Shown here: in pieces, positions 36,618 through 45,292 of the stretch
Layout: each line of letters starts with the position of its first letter
How positions within the stretch are numbered: the stretch's first letter is position 1
Program-made: the position numbers and the translations under genes
DNA from: Hyphomicrobium sp.
GTDB taxonomy: Bacteria; Pseudomonadota; Alphaproteobacteria; Rhizobiales; Hyphomicrobiaceae
Assembly: GCF_009026145.1 (NCBI RefSeq)
Contig: NZ_WBUE01000006.1
Coordinates: forward strand, 117,694-181,693
Length of the DNA: 64,000 nt
Reading direction: 5' to 3'
The notes under the pieces: model-generated
The model's input: the letters and a program-made list of their open reading frames with translations, nothing else
The model's database searches: none
Told to the model about the DNA's origin: nothing

Positions 36618-37346
36618 ATGCTGCCCCGCGTCGCCATTTTTCAGCACGCCGCGGACTGTCATGCTGGCACTCTCGCCGGCCACCTTGCCGCTGACGGCAT
36701 CGTGCCGACGATTGTGCAGCTCGACCGCGGCGAGGCCATCCCTGATCTCGATCGTTACGACATCCTCATGGCCATGGGCGGCCCCATGGACGTCTGGCAG
36801 GAGGATGCCTTCCCGTGGCTGAAGGACGAAAAGGCGGCGATCCGCGCCTGGGTCTGCGGAGACGACAAGCCGTTCCTCGGCGTTTGCCTCGGACACCAGC
36901 TGCTCGCCGACGCGCTGGGCGGCAAGGTCGGCCCGGCGACAGTCAGCGAAATCAACCTGCTCGATATCGCGCTGAGTGAGGAGGGACGCAGGCATCCGCT
37001 CTATGCCGGTTTCGGTGAGACGAAGCGCGGCGTGCAATGGCACGGCGCCGAGGTGAAGGCGATGCCGGAAGGTGCGGTGCTGCTCGCCTCGACAAGCCAT
37101 TGCCCGATCGCGGCGTTCGCCTACGGGTCGTCGGCATTCGGGCTGCAGTACCACGTCGAGGCGACGGATCAGTCGATCGTCGATTGGTCGGCGTCGAGCG
37201 AGGACGCATTGCGCCGGCTGCATCCGCCGGGCTACGGCAGCACGCTACGGATGCGGGTGAGCGAGGGGTTCGCCGAGCTGCTCGGCAACTCGCGCCGGCT
37301 CTACGACAACTTCATGCGCATCGCCGTGGAGCGCCTCGCCTACTGA
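36618..37346 (+). CDS. Class I glutamine amidotransferase (GMP synthase-like)
   Basis: A 242-residue type 1 amidotransferase with an intact catalytic triad: C90 in GVCLGHQ, H179 in QYHVEA and E181. It has no synthetase domain. Relatives include stand-alone GMP-synthase-like amidotransferases and hydrolases of gamma-glutamyl compounds. It lies 97 bases after the XRE-cupin gene on the same strand, so a role in hydrolysing gamma-glutamylmethylamide or a related gamma-glutamyl amine is possible. Context is the only support for that substrate. The 3' end overlaps the convergent monooxygenase gene by seven bases. Confidence 0.85.
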   Translation: MLPRVAIFQHAADCHAGTLAGHLAADGIVPTIVQLDRGEAIPDLDRYDILMAMGGPMDVWQEDAFPWLKDEKAAIRAWVCGDDKPFLGVCLGHQLLADALGGKVGPATVSEINLLDIALSEEGRRHPLYAGFGETKRGVQWHGAEVKAMPEGAVLLASTSHCPIAAFAYGSSAFGLQYHVEATDQSIVDWSASSEDALRRLHPPGYGSTLRMRVSEGFAELLGNSRRLYDNFMRIAVERLAY

Positions 37347-38599
37347 GACGTCGTCTCAATTGGCCGCCAGCCGTAGAGCCAGTCATAGCGCGCCATCAGC
37401 CGCTGCGCGGGGAGCTTGCGTAGGACGAAGTTGCGTGCCAGCGCTGCCGGTCCGGCAAGATGATAGATGCGGCCGTTGCGCCGTGAGGCCCTGACCACGC
37501 GCTGAACGCGCGGGCGCCGCTGACGCTGGTACCACCTGAGGGCAGCCGGAACGTCGTCGATATATCGGTGCAGTGCGTCCGCTATCACCGTCGCGTCCTC
37601 GAGCGCCATGACGCCGCCTTGCGCCAGGAAGGGCAGCATGGGGTGGGCCGCGTCGCCGAGCAATGCGATCGATCCATGCGCCCACTGGCGTGGAACGGGG
37701 AGCGTGTGCAATGCCCATCGCTTCCAGGTGCGCGCCTCGAGGATGAGCGCCTGCAGCGGCTCGGCGCATGGCGGCATGCTCTGCTGGATCCAGAACGGCG
37801 GCACCGGCGCGCTCCAGTCGCTGCTGTCGTGCAGGTCGTCGAGCACTACGACGATCGCCAGCTCGGTGCCGCCGCAAACCGGGTAGTGCACGACATGCGT
37901 GTTGGCGAACAGCCAGATCGTCGTCTCGTTGCGCTGGAAGTCGGCCGGCAGCGCATCGAGCGGCACGACGCTGCGCGCCGCGCTCTTGCCGCAGAACCGC
38001 GGCCGCGTTGCATCGAACAGCAGGGAGCGCAGCGGCGACCAAATTCCGTCGGCGGCGATGAGCGCCCTGCCGCTCCACGCCTCGCCGCTTTCGGCCGCCA
38101 CGGCCACATGCCCGTTGCCGCTCGCCACCTCGCTGGCGGAAAAGCCCATCGACAGGGCGATCAGCGGCTCGGTGCGCACCGCGTGCAGCAGCGCCGCATG
38201 CAGGTCCTTGCGATGCGCGACCCAATAGGGCGCGCCGTGGCGCATGGCGATCCAGCGGCCGAGCGGCAGCTTAGCGATCTCGGCCCCGGTGCGCCCGTCG
38301 CGCACACTGAGCGCATCGGGTACGCCGACGTGCGGACGCAGCTCGTCGGCAACACCTAGGCGGCGCAGGATGCGGGTGCCGTTGGGGCCAATCTGGATGC
38401 CTGCGCCTTCCTCGTGAAAGGCGGGGCGACGCTCCAGCACCTGCGAGGGGATACCGCGGCGCGCGAGCGCCAGCGCCGCGGCAAGCCCGCCGATGCCACC
38501 GCCGACGATGAGCACCGGGCCGGGCTGACCCTGGCGGGCATGGGCAAGCGCCGCTTCGGCGTTCTCGTTGGCGAGCGGATCGAGCTGCAGCACGCTCAT
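37340..38599 (-). CDS. FAD-dependent monooxygenase (salicylate/3-hydroxybenzoate hydroxylase-like)
   Basis: A 419-residue class A flavin monooxygenase. It has VLIVGGGIGGLAAALALARRG (about 29-49), an arginine/aspartate NAD-binding segment (AADGIWSPLRSLLFD) and the FAD motif GDAAHPMLPFLAQGGVMALEDA. The family hydroxylates aromatic acids using NAD(P)H and O2. A 28-residue leader before the first strand is unusual but starts plausibly at ATG 38599. No aromatic-catabolism genes adjoin it, so the substrate is unknown. Convergent with the amidotransferase. Confidence 0.87.
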   Translation of the reverse strand: MSVLQLDPLANENAEAALAHARQGQPGPVLIVGGGIGGLAAALALARRGIPSQVLERRPAFHEEGAGIQIGPNGTRILRRLGVADELRPHVGVPDALSVRDGRTGAEIAKLPLGRWIAMRHGAPYWVAHRKDLHAALLHAVRTEPLIALSMGFSASEVASGNGHVAVAAESGEAWSGRALIAADGIWSPLRSLLFDATRPRFCGKSAARSVVPLDALPADFQRNETTIWLFANTHVVHYPVCGGTELAIVVVLDDLHDSSDWSAPVPPFWIQQSMPPCAEPLQALILEARTWKRWALHTLPVPRQWAHGSIALLGDAAHPMLPFLAQGGVMALEDATVIADALHRYIDDVPAALRWYQRQRRPRVQRVVRASRRNGRIYHLAGPAALARNFVLRKLPAQRLMARYDWLYGWRPIETTSQ

Positions 38600-38658
38600 G
38601 GGATACTATGCGTCGCAGGCCGCGGCGCGCTCACCCTGCCAAGTACGTTAAGCTGCTG

Positions 38659-38727
38659 GTGTCCTGATCGCGAAATTCGTCTCACTCTGCGGCAAGGTCG
38701 GAACGAATTTCGCGATCTGAAGGACAC
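38659..38727. repeat. Stem-loop repeat, arms GTGTCCT-ATCGCGAAATTCGT and complement
   Basis: An imperfect inverted repeat. The left arm (38659-38680) and right arm (38703-38727) share ATCGCGAAATTCGT / ACGAATTTCGCGAT plus outer GTGTCC / GGACAC. A 22-base loop separates them. It lies between two minus-strand genes and next to a second, different palindrome. Confidence 0.75.
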
Positions 38728-38742
38728 GAGCCAAGTCAATAA

Positions 38743-38824
38743 TCCTAGTGTGATTCAGATCGAGAAGTCCGCTGCACCACCTAGCCGATCTCGATTTAGC
38801 GGACTTCTCGATCATCACACTAGG
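38743..38824. repeat. Stem-loop repeat, arms CCTAGTGTGAT...GAGAAGTCCGCT
   Basis: A second inverted repeat. Left arm 38743-38772 and right arm 38798-38824 are complementary apart from a three-base insertion in the left arm. The right arm includes the stop codon of the zinc-finger gene (38820-38822). The tandem arrangement with the first stem-loop suggests a compound palindromic element. Confidence 0.8.
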
Positions 38825-39086
38825 CGGCATCCTCGACGAGGCTGACGAGGCAGCCCGCCGGGTCGCTCTGATCGGTGGAGAGCCGCGGGTCGTAGATGTA
38901 GAGGGTCGAGCAGTATGGGCAGAGAATCTGCCCATCGTCCCCCATGTCGAGATAGACGTGCGGATGATCGAACGGGGGGCGGGCGCCCATGCAATTCAGC
39001 TCGCGCACGCCGATGAAGATCTTTTCCACGCCCTGATCGTTGGCGAGGTGGGGAACGGGGCTCGAGGCCATCGAATTGCCCTGCAT
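38820..39086 (-). CDS. Zinc-finger domain protein (NDUFS6-like)
   Basis: An 88-residue small protein with a CX22-24 H/CXXC type zinc site: NCMGARPPFDHPHVYLDMGDDGQILCPYCSTLYIYD (about 31-67). It resembles the zinc-finger subunit family related to complex I NDUFS6. Alternative start at 39071 (MASSPVPHL). The last few codons and the TAG stop fall in the right arm of the palindromic repeat at 38743-38824, so the end may have been moved by the repeat. Confidence 0.85.
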   Translation of the reverse strand: MQGNSMASSPVPHLANDQGVEKIFIGVRELNCMGARPPFDHPHVYLDMGDDGQILCPYCSTLYIYDPRLSTDQSDPAGCLVSLVEDAA

Positions 39087-39173
39087 TGTCTAGCCGATGC
39101 GGCGCCGACCATAGCTCTGCCGGGTGGCAAATGATAGGGGTGCGGCCTTGCTGCGGTAACGAGGAACCTGAAG

Positions 39174-39926
39174 GTGGAGACGTTCATCTCCGACGGCATC
39201 GAGATCGCCTATATCGACGAAGGCACCGGCGACCCGGTGCTGCTCATCCACGGTTTCGCTTCCAACGTCGCCACCAACTGGGTGGACACCGGCTGGGTGA
39301 ATACCCTGACGCAGGTCAGCTATCGCGTGATCGCCTACGACAATCGCGGGCATGGGCAGAGCGCCAAGCTTTACGACGTCGCCGCCTACGGCGCGCCGAT
39401 CATGGCCGAGGATGCGCGCCGGCTGCTAGACCATCTCGGGATCGAGCGCGCCCACGTCATTGGCTACTCCATGGGCGCGCGCATCGCCGCCTTCCTTGCC
39501 ATGGCGCATCCGAGCCGCGTGCGCAGCCTCGTGTTCGGTGGCCTGGGTCTCAACATGGTGCGCGGCGTCGCCGGCACCGGCCCTGTAGCGCGTGCGCTCG
39601 AAGCCGACAGCATCGATGAGGTGACGAACCCGACCGCGCGCACCTTCCGCGCCTTTGCCGAGCAGACGAAGAGCGACCTCAAGGCGCTCGCCGTCTGCAT
39701 CCGTTCCTCGCGCGCGCCGATCACGGCCGAAGCCTTGGGCGCGCTCCGCTGTCCGGTGCTGGTCGTCGTCGGCGAAAAGGATGTGATCGGGGGCTCGGCC
39801 GCGGAGCTAGCGGCCTTGATCCCCGGTGCACGCGGAGTGGAGCTCCCCGGCCGCGATCACATGAAGGCGGTCGGCGACAAGGAGTTCAAGGCCGCAGTGC
39901 TGAGCTTTCTTGCGGAGCAGCGCTAG
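39174..39926 (+). CDS. Alpha/beta hydrolase
   Basis: A 250-residue hydrolase with the oxyanion segment LLIHGFASNVATNW, YDNRGHGQSAK, the nucleophile elbow GYSMGA (serine about 102), the acid in VVGEKDVIGG and the base GRDHMKAV near the C terminus. The start is GTG at 39174, with GAAGGT nearby as a weak ribosome site. No membrane or export signal. The substrate is unknown; an esterase-type function is likely. Divergent from the zinc-finger gene (87 bases). Confidence 0.88.
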   Translation: METFISDGIEIAYIDEGTGDPVLLIHGFASNVATNWVDTGWVNTLTQVSYRVIAYDNRGHGQSAKLYDVAAYGAPIMAEDARRLLDHLGIERAHVIGYSMGARIAAFLAMAHPSRVRSLVFGGLGLNMVRGVAGTGPVARALEADSIDEVTNPTARTFRAFAEQTKSDLKALAVCIRSSRAPITAEALGALRCPVLVVVGEKDVIGGSAAELAALIPGARGVELPGRDHMKAVGDKEFKAAVLSFLAEQR

Positions 39927-40329
39927 GGGAAGTTGCCCAAAACTACGAGGCCCCGGCGATCGGCACCGGAATCCCAAAAGACAAACGCGGGGTTGCCAAG
40001 GGACCAGCGCTCGACCAATGCCGGGGCCAAGACGCAGTACTCACCCAGGGATGCAGCGCATATGCGGTACGGATTGGCCGCTGCCTGGGGGCCCGGAAAG
40101 CTCCAGGCGTCCAACACTTAGCAAGCCAACCATGACAGGTCTGCAGGCGCTGCGGCGGTCGCGACATTCCGGCTGTGGATAACCTGCCGCCTGCCGTTGT
40201 TCCGCCATCAGTTCTCTGCCCCACGCCGCTTTCGAGTCGCAAATGCGCCGGAATGCGCTGGTCTCTATCCGCTTGGGAAAGATGGCAGATTCATAATCCG
40301 TTAGGGTTACCGCGGTTAGCGTCCCGGCC
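39927..40329. other. Intergenic, no convincing gene
   Basis: About 400 bases. A 64-codon minus-strand reading (39923-40117) overlaps the hydrolase end by a few bases but has no recognisable family and no ribosome site. No repeat copy or terminator was identified. Confidence 0.35.
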
Positions 40330-41001
40330 ATGCCATCCGTCCGTTTTCGCGTAGCTTTTGGCATCTTGAGCGCCCTGTGGCTGTCCGGCTGCGGCGGCAG
40401 CGGCCAATACTTCGTGGCCAAGGACGAGCCCTGGCGGGCGACCGAGGAGCGGGCCTGCCTCGCCTCCGGCGCCGTGCAGGAAAGCCCATTCATCAAGACC
40501 AAGCTGTCGCTGGGCGGCCCGACCGTGTGCGGCGCCGAGCGCCCCTTTGAGCTTGCCGCGACCGACGGCGGCCGCGTCACCCTGCAGCCGGCCGCGCTGC
40601 TGCGCTGTCCGATGATCCCGCAAGTCAACCGCTGGGTGCAGACGTCCATTCAGCCGGCAGCCATGCGCGCCTACGGCGCACCGCTCGTCGAGCTGAAGAT
40701 AGCCGGCTCATATGCTTGCCGGCCGATGAACCACGTGTCCGGTGCATATCTCTCCGAGCACGGCCACGCCAACGCGCTCGACGTATCGGGGTTCGTCCTC
40801 GCCGACGGCCGCAGCATCTCGGTGAAGCGCGGCTGGCGCGGCGATTATCGCGACCGCGCCTTCCTGCGCGCTGTGCATGACGGGGCCTGCCAGCACTTCA
40901 CCACCGTGCTCAGCCCCGACTACGACGCCAACCACCACGATCACTTCCACGTCGATCTTGCTCGCCGCGGACCCGACGGACTCAAAACCGTGTGTAAGTA
41001 A
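40330..41001 (+). CDS. Extensin-like lipoprotein
   Basis: A 223-residue protein with a lipoprotein signal (LSGC, lipidated cysteine about residue 21) and an extensin-like C domain: MNHVSGAYLSEHGHANALDVSGFVLADGRSISV and DANHHDHFHVDL. The conserved histidines and aspartate match the D-Ala-D-Ala carboxypeptidase/M15-like fold of this family. It is likely attached to the outer or inner membrane and acts on cell-wall material; the activity in this family is not proven. Monocistronic. Confidence 0.88.
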   Translation: MPSVRFRVAFGILSALWLSGCGGSGQYFVAKDEPWRATEERACLASGAVQESPFIKTKLSLGGPTVCGAERPFELAATDGGRVTLQPAALLRCPMIPQVNRWVQTSIQPAAMRAYGAPLVELKIAGSYACRPMNHVSGAYLSEHGHANALDVSGFVLADGRSISVKRGWRGDYRDRAFLRAVHDGACQHFTTVLSPDYDANHHDHFHVDLARRGPDGLKTVCK

Positions 41002-41013
41002 GCGCGGCGATCG

Positions 41014-41148
41014 CTATTCCTCGTCGTCGCAAGCGACGGGAAACTCCATGTCCGGGTCCAGGCAGACGATGTCGGGCTGGATCCTCGCCACGGTTGGCGA
41101 TGCGGCCGCTGCAGCGGCGATGACGGCGAGCAGCATAACAATGCGCAT
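41014..41148 (-). CDS. Small secreted protein (44 residues)
   Basis: A short gene: signal peptide MRIVMLLAVIAAAAASPTVA followed by RIQPDIVCLDPDMEFPVACDDEE. It has two cysteines and an acidic end. A GGGAGACC ribosome site precedes the ATG. No known family. It ends 12 bases beyond the convergent extensin-like gene. Confidence 0.6.
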   Translation of the reverse strand: MRIVMLLAVIAAAAAASPTVARIQPDIVCLDPDMEFPVACDDEE

Positions 41149-41190
41149 GCGAGGTCTCCCCTCACCAGGGAAAGGACACGCTACCGCGTT

Positions 41191-41832
41191 TCAGTCGTCG
41201 CGGCCAGCACGGGCCAGCGCGGGCTCCCGTTCTTCCGGCGCCTTGGAGGCGGACGTGGAGCGCTTATTGGCGAAATACGCCTGCGCTTGGGCCATATCGG
41301 TCGCGGCCATGGCGTCGACCGCGCGCACGCGCAGGGCACGCATGCCGTCGACGTCCAGCTCGCCGAGCTTGACGTGCTGGGCGAACTGCATGGCGATGAG
41401 GCCGCGGCCGTCGGCGGAGCGCGCGTACTTGAAGACGTTGAACTCCATGACGTCGCTTTCCGGCGCCCAGGTGAGGAAGTCGATCATGGCCTCGCCGCTC
41501 TCGTCGTTGGTGATGATCGCGTAGTTGGCGTCCTTGTTGTTCTCCTTCACGATTTTGCCGAGCGTCTCCACCGCCGCCACGGGATCATCCCCCATCTCCG
41601 GATAGGCGTGAAAGGCGAACAGCTTCGACCAGTTGTCGACGCTCTCGCCGGCGAGGGTGAACTCGGCAATGCCGTCGCCCGGCTCGCCGTCGGGCAGTGT
41701 CGCTTGATCCTCGAAACTGAGTGCGTAGCGCTCATCGTCGAAGACGACCGACGGCGTATCGGCACGTGCGAGCGAGAAGCAAGCCAGTAGGGCGACGATC
41801 AGCGGCAGCAGGCGCATCGGACTTGCCCTCAA
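41191..41832 (-). CDS. Secreted hypothetical protein
   Basis: A 213-residue protein (or 208 if starting at MRLLPLIV, 41817, which gives a cleaner signal peptide). Signal MRLLPLIVALLACFSLARA, then an acidic, soluble domain with SVVFDDERYALSFEDQATLPDGEPGDGIAEFTLAGE and DEFFV-free, alanine-rich C-terminal region. No enzyme motif is visible. Located 42 bases downstream of the small secreted gene's start on the same strand. Confidence 0.7.
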   Translation of the reverse strand: MRASPMRLLPLIVALLACFSLARADTPSVVFDDERYALSFEDQATLPDGEPGDGIAEFTLAGESVDNWSKLFAFHAYPEMGDDPVAAVETLGKIVKENNKDANYAIITNDESGEAMIDFLTWAPESDVMEFNVFKYARSADGRGLIAMQFAQHVKLGELDVDGMRALRVRAVDAMAATDMAQAQAYFANKRSTSASKAPEEREPALARAGRDD

Positions 41833-41847
41833 GCGGTGGCCGAAACT

Positions 41848-42042
41848 TCAGGTCTTGCTCAGATCTCGCTCCGAGACGACGCGGTCGAACGGCTCGCCGT
41901 CGTGGCGGATCTTGTACAGCGTGCCGCCGTCCTCGCGCTTCAACAGCTGCTCGATGCGATAGGAGGCCTCGGGCGCCAGGAGCCCGGTCTCCAGCCCCGC
42001 AAGATGCACGAACGATCCGACATCGAGCTCGCGCCGCGACAT
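41848..42042 (-). CDS. Short conserved-looking hypothetical protein
   Basis: A 64-residue soluble protein, MSRRELDVGSFVHLAGLETGL...YRIEQLLKREDGGTLYKIRHDGEPFDRVVSERDLSKT. It resembles SH3-like/beta-rich small proteins: DGGTLYKIRHDGEPFDRVV could be an SH3-fold strand pair. Family not recognised. It sits 15 bases upstream of the secreted protein and may be cotranscribed with it. Divergent from egtB. Confidence 0.6.
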   Translation of the reverse strand: MSRRELDVGSFVHLAGLETGLLAPEASYRIEQLLKREDGGTLYKIRHDGEPFDRVVSERDLSKT

Positions 42043-42209
42043 GCCCTCATCCTTCTTCGCCTCAGGCGGGGCCCGTTGCCCCAGAACACGGCAACCTAAG
42101 CGTCTGAGGCTGAAGGATGAGTATTCGCGGGTGCAAAAAATGGAGGCAGATGGCCACGCACCCGCTGCTGACAGGTTTCGACGGCGCAATGGAGTAACTA
42201 TCTTTCGCC

Positions 42210-43622
42210 ATGCGGCGAACCATCAGCTGCAACCGATCGTTATCTGCGACTGGATCAAAACTAGGCAGTTCTTCACCCGCTTCCGCAGCCACCCCAGATT
42301 CCGAGGCCCTCGTGCTGTCAACGCTTCCGGCCGACGCGGCCGCCCAGACCGAAGCCAACTCGCACGTTCCCGGGCTACAGGCTCGCCTGCTATCGAGCCG
42401 CCGCTTGTCGCTGGCGCTCGCGGCGCCGCTGAGCGACGAGGATCAGACCGTGCAGCCGATGGACGATGCCAGCCCGACCAAGTGGCATCTGGCGCACACC
42501 ACGTGGTTCTACGAGTCGTTCATTCTCAAGCCGAACCTGCCGGACTACCGCGAGTTCTCCGCCGACTTCGAGTACTGCTTCAACTCCTATTATGAAAGCA
42601 AAGGCGAGCGGCAGCCGCGCGGCCGGCGCGGACTGTTGACGCGGCCATCGGCGCCTGAGGTGCGCGATTACCGGGCGCACGTCGATGCAGCGCTGGCGCG
42701 GCTGTTCACGCAAGGCATCGTCGGCGAGCGTCCCGATCTTGCTTCCATGATAGAGCTCGGCATCAATCACGAGCAGCAGCACCAGGAGCTGCTGCTGACC
42801 GACGTCCTCAGCCTGTTCGCCGCGCAGCCGCTGCGCCCTGCCTATCGCGCCCCGCTGCCAAAGGTGGAGTCGCGCGGTGGCGGCGCCGATATCGAGTACA
42901 TCGGCTTCGACGGCGGCATCCGCGCCATCGGCTTCGACGGCGCCGGCTTCGCTTATGACAACGAGGGCCCGCGCCACGAGGTGCTGCTCTATCCCTATCG
43001 GCTCGCCAGCCGCTGCGTGACCAATGGCGAGTGGCTCGCCTTCATCGAGGCGGGCGGCTACCGCGACCCGTTGCTCTGGCTCGCCGACGGCTGGGCCACC
43101 GTGAAGACGCAGGGCTGGAATGCGCCTCTCTATTGGGAGGAGCGCGACGGGCTCTGGCATCAGATGACGCTCGAAGGGCTGTTGCCCGTCGATGAGTGCG
43201 CACCCGTCACGCAGGTCAGCTACTACGAGGCGAATGCTTTTGCGGCCTGGGCCGGCAAACGGCTGCCGACCGAGTTCGAGTGGGAGGTGGCGAGCGCCGG
43301 CTATCCGCTCGCCGGCAACGACCTCGGCACCAACGCCCTGCGCCCTCGCCCGGCACCTGCAGTGCACGACGGGCGCCTTTCACAAATGTTCGGCGATGTG
43401 TGGGAGTGGACCTCCAGCGCTTACCTGCCCTACCCGGGTTACCGTCCCGCGCCGGGAGCCGTCGGCGAATACAACGGCAAGTTCATGGTCAGCCAGAACG
43501 TGCTGCGCGGCGGCTCCTGCGCGACCCCGCCAGGGCACATCCGCGCCACCTACCGCAACTTCTTCTATCCGTACCAGCGCTGGCAGTTCACCGGTCTGCG
43601 CCTCGCCGAGGATGCCGCATGA
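42210..43622 (+). CDS. egtB: Ergothioneine biosynthesis protein EgtB
   Basis: A 470-residue sulfoxide synthase of the EgtB/formylglycine-generating fold. The N-terminal DinB-like half has the iron-ligand histidines in KWHLAHTTWFYE and NHEQQHQELLLTDVLSL. The C-terminal half carries the FGE-sulfatase fold (YRLASRCVTNGEWLAFIEAGGY, RLPTEFEWEVASAGY, FGDVWEWTSSAY, RGGSCATPPGHIRATYRNFF). The enzyme joins trimethylhistidine with a cysteine or glutathione-derived thiol using O2. The first 60 residues lack family resemblance, so the true start could be a GTG near 42312. Its stop overlaps egtD (ATGA). Confidence 0.93.
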   Translation: MRRTISCNRSLSATGSKLGSSSPASAATPDSEALVLSTLPADAAAQTEANSHVPGLQARLLSSRRLSLALAAPLSDEDQTVQPMDDASPTKWHLAHTTWFYESFILKPNLPDYREFSADFEYCFNSYYESKGERQPRGRRGLLTRPSAPEVRDYRAHVDAALARLFTQGIVGERPDLASMIELGINHEQQHQELLLTDVLSLFAAQPLRPAYRAPLPKVESRGGGADIEYIGFDGGIRAIGFDGAGFAYDNEGPRHEVLLYPYRLASRCVTNGEWLAFIEAGGYRDPLLWLADGWATVKTQGWNAPLYWEERDGLWHQMTLEGLLPVDECAPVTQVSYYEANAFAAWAGKRLPTEFEWEVASAGYPLAGNDLGTNALRPRPAPAVHDGRLSQMFGDVWEWTSSAYLPYPGYRPAPGAVGEYNGKFMVSQNVLRGGSCATPPGHIRATYRNFFYPYQRWQFTGLRLAEDAA

Positions 43623-44587
43623 ACCTGGATGCGGCACGACATGCACTCCCAATCGATGTCGAGTCTTGCGGCGAATTTGCCGCCGCGCTCGTCACGGGCC
43701 TGTCGGCGCATCAGAAGTTCATCCCCTGCCGCTTCTTCTACGACGCTGCAGGTAGCGCGCTCTTCGAGCGCATCACTGAGCTGCCCGAGTATTATCCGAC
43801 GCGCACCGAGATGCGCATCCTGCGTGAATACGCCGCCGACATGGCGGCGTTGGCATCTCCGGGGGCGGTGCTCATCGAGTTCGGCTCCGGCTCCAGCTTG
43901 AAGACGGAGCTGTTGCTGGCCGAAATGCAGGCTCTCCACGCCTACGTGCCGATCGACATCAGCGGCGCGGCGCTCGGCGCGGCGCAGGCCCGTATTGCGA
44001 CGCGGTTTCCGGCTTTGCACGTGCTCCCCGTGGCCGGCGATTTTTCCCAGCCGCTGCGCTTGCCAAAGGAGATCGCCGCCAGGCCGCGGCTCGGGTTTTT
44101 CCCCGGCTCGACCATCGGCAACCTTATCGAGGACGAGGCCGTCGAGCTCATGGCCAACATGCGGGAAATCCTCGGCGAGGATGGCACGCTGATCATCGGC
44201 GCCGACCTCAAGAAGGACGTGCGCCGCCTCATCGCCGCCTATGACGATGCGGCGGGGGTCACCGCCGCCTTTAACCTCAATCTTCTGCACCGCGCCAACC
44301 GCGAGCTGGGCGCTGATTTTAGCGTCGATGCTTTCGCACACCTCGCCACTTACGATGTGCGCCACGGGCGCATCGACATGCACCTCGTCAGCCGCACCGA
44401 GCAGATCGTGCACGTGCTCGGCCACCGCTTCCGCTTCTTTACCGGCGAGCGTATCCACACCGAGCACTCCCACAAGTACGACATCGAGGGTTTTAGGGCC
44501 TTAGCGCGACGTGCCGGCTGGCGCCCCGGGGCGGTGTGGACGGACGCCGAGGCCCTGTTCAGCGTGCACGTGCTCGCTGCAGCCTGA
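43619..44587 (+). CDS. egtD: L-histidine N-alpha-methyltransferase EgtD
   Basis: A 322-residue SAM-dependent methyltransferase of the EgtD family. Motif regions are FYDAAGSALFERITELPEYYPTRTE, the SAM site LIEFGSGSSLKTELLL, and FFPGSTIGNL. It trimethylates histidine to hercynine, the first step of ergothioneine synthesis. Coupled to egtB, the two genes complete the core aerobic pathway; no egtC or egtA is visible, which matches the minimal two-gene type. Confidence 0.94.
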   Translation: MNLDAARHALPIDVESCGEFAAALVTGLSAHQKFIPCRFFYDAAGSALFERITELPEYYPTRTEMRILREYAADMAALASPGAVLIEFGSGSSLKTELLLAEMQALHAYVPIDISGAALGAAQARIATRFPALHVLPVAGDFSQPLRLPKEIAARPRLGFFPGSTIGNLIEDEAVELMANMREILGEDGTLIIGADLKKDVRRLIAAYDDAAGVTAAFNLNLLHRANRELGADFSVDAFAHLATYDVRHGRIDMHLVSRTEQIVHVLGHRFRFFTGERIHTEHSHKYDIEGFRALARRAGWRPGAVWTDAEALFSVHVLAAA

Positions 44588-44623
44588 TAGCCCTACCCGG
44601 GCGAATTGCGCTACAAGCGCGCC

Positions 44624-45265
44624 ATGACATGGCACAAGGATGGCCCCGGCGCGCGGCGCGGCTACCATCACGGCAACCTGCGCGAGGCGCTGATCGCGGC
44701 GGCGCTCGATCTCATTTCCAAGAAGGGGCCGGCCGGCTTCACCTTCGCCGACGCGGCGCGCGCGGCCGGCGTCAGCCCGGCGGCGCCGTATCGGCACTTC
44801 CGCGACCGCGACGCGCTGATGGCCGACGTGGCGCGGCGCGGCTTCGATGCTTTCGCCGCAGCGCTATCGCGCGCCTGGGACAACGGGCGGCCGAGCCCGC
44901 GCGCCGCCTTCGAGCGGGTCGGACGCGCCTATCTCGAGTTTGCCGCGAAAGAGCCGGCGCTGTTCTCGGCCATGTTCGAATCCGGCGTGCCGATCGGCGA
45001 TTACCCGGAGGTGCGCGAGGCGGGCGACCGCGCCTTCGGCGTGCTGCGCGAGGCCTGCGAGGCGGTGGCGGCGACGCTGCCGAAAGAGAAGCGGCCGCCG
45101 TCGCTGATGATGGCGCTGCACATCTGGTCCTTGAGCCACGGCATCGCGGCGCTGTTCGGCAGAGGCGATGCGGCGCGCCGGCCGATCCCGATGTCGCCCG
45201 AGGATTTGCTCGAGGCCGCGGTGCTCATCTACCTCGACGGCCTCGGCGTCCCGGCGGATAAGTAA
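44624..45265 (+). CDS. TetR/AcrR family regulator
   Basis: A 213-residue repressor. N-terminal HTH (about 18-62): YHHGNLREALIAAALDLISKKGPAGFTFADAARAAGVSPAAPYRHFRDRDALM. The C-terminal ligand domain matches the WHG-type group (ALHIWSLSHGIAALFG). ATG 44624 gives a normal length. It lies 36 bases after egtD on the same strand but its target is unknown. Confidence 0.9.
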   Translation: MTWHKDGPGARRGYHHGNLREALIAAALDLISKKGPAGFTFADAARAAGVSPAAPYRHFRDRDALMADVARRGFDAFAAALSRAWDNGRPSPRAAFERVGRAYLEFAAKEPALFSAMFESGVPIGDYPEVREAGDRAFGVLREACEAVAATLPKEKRPPSLMMALHIWSLSHGIAALFGRGDAARRPIPMSPEDLLEAAVLIYLDGLGVPADK

Positions 45266-45292
45266 CTTCAACACTTTGGAACGCACTCAACC

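Noticed and set aside
39923..40117. A 64-codon minus-strand frame at the end of the alpha/beta hydrolase gene.
   Set aside because: No recognisable family, no ribosome site and partial overlap with a supported gene.
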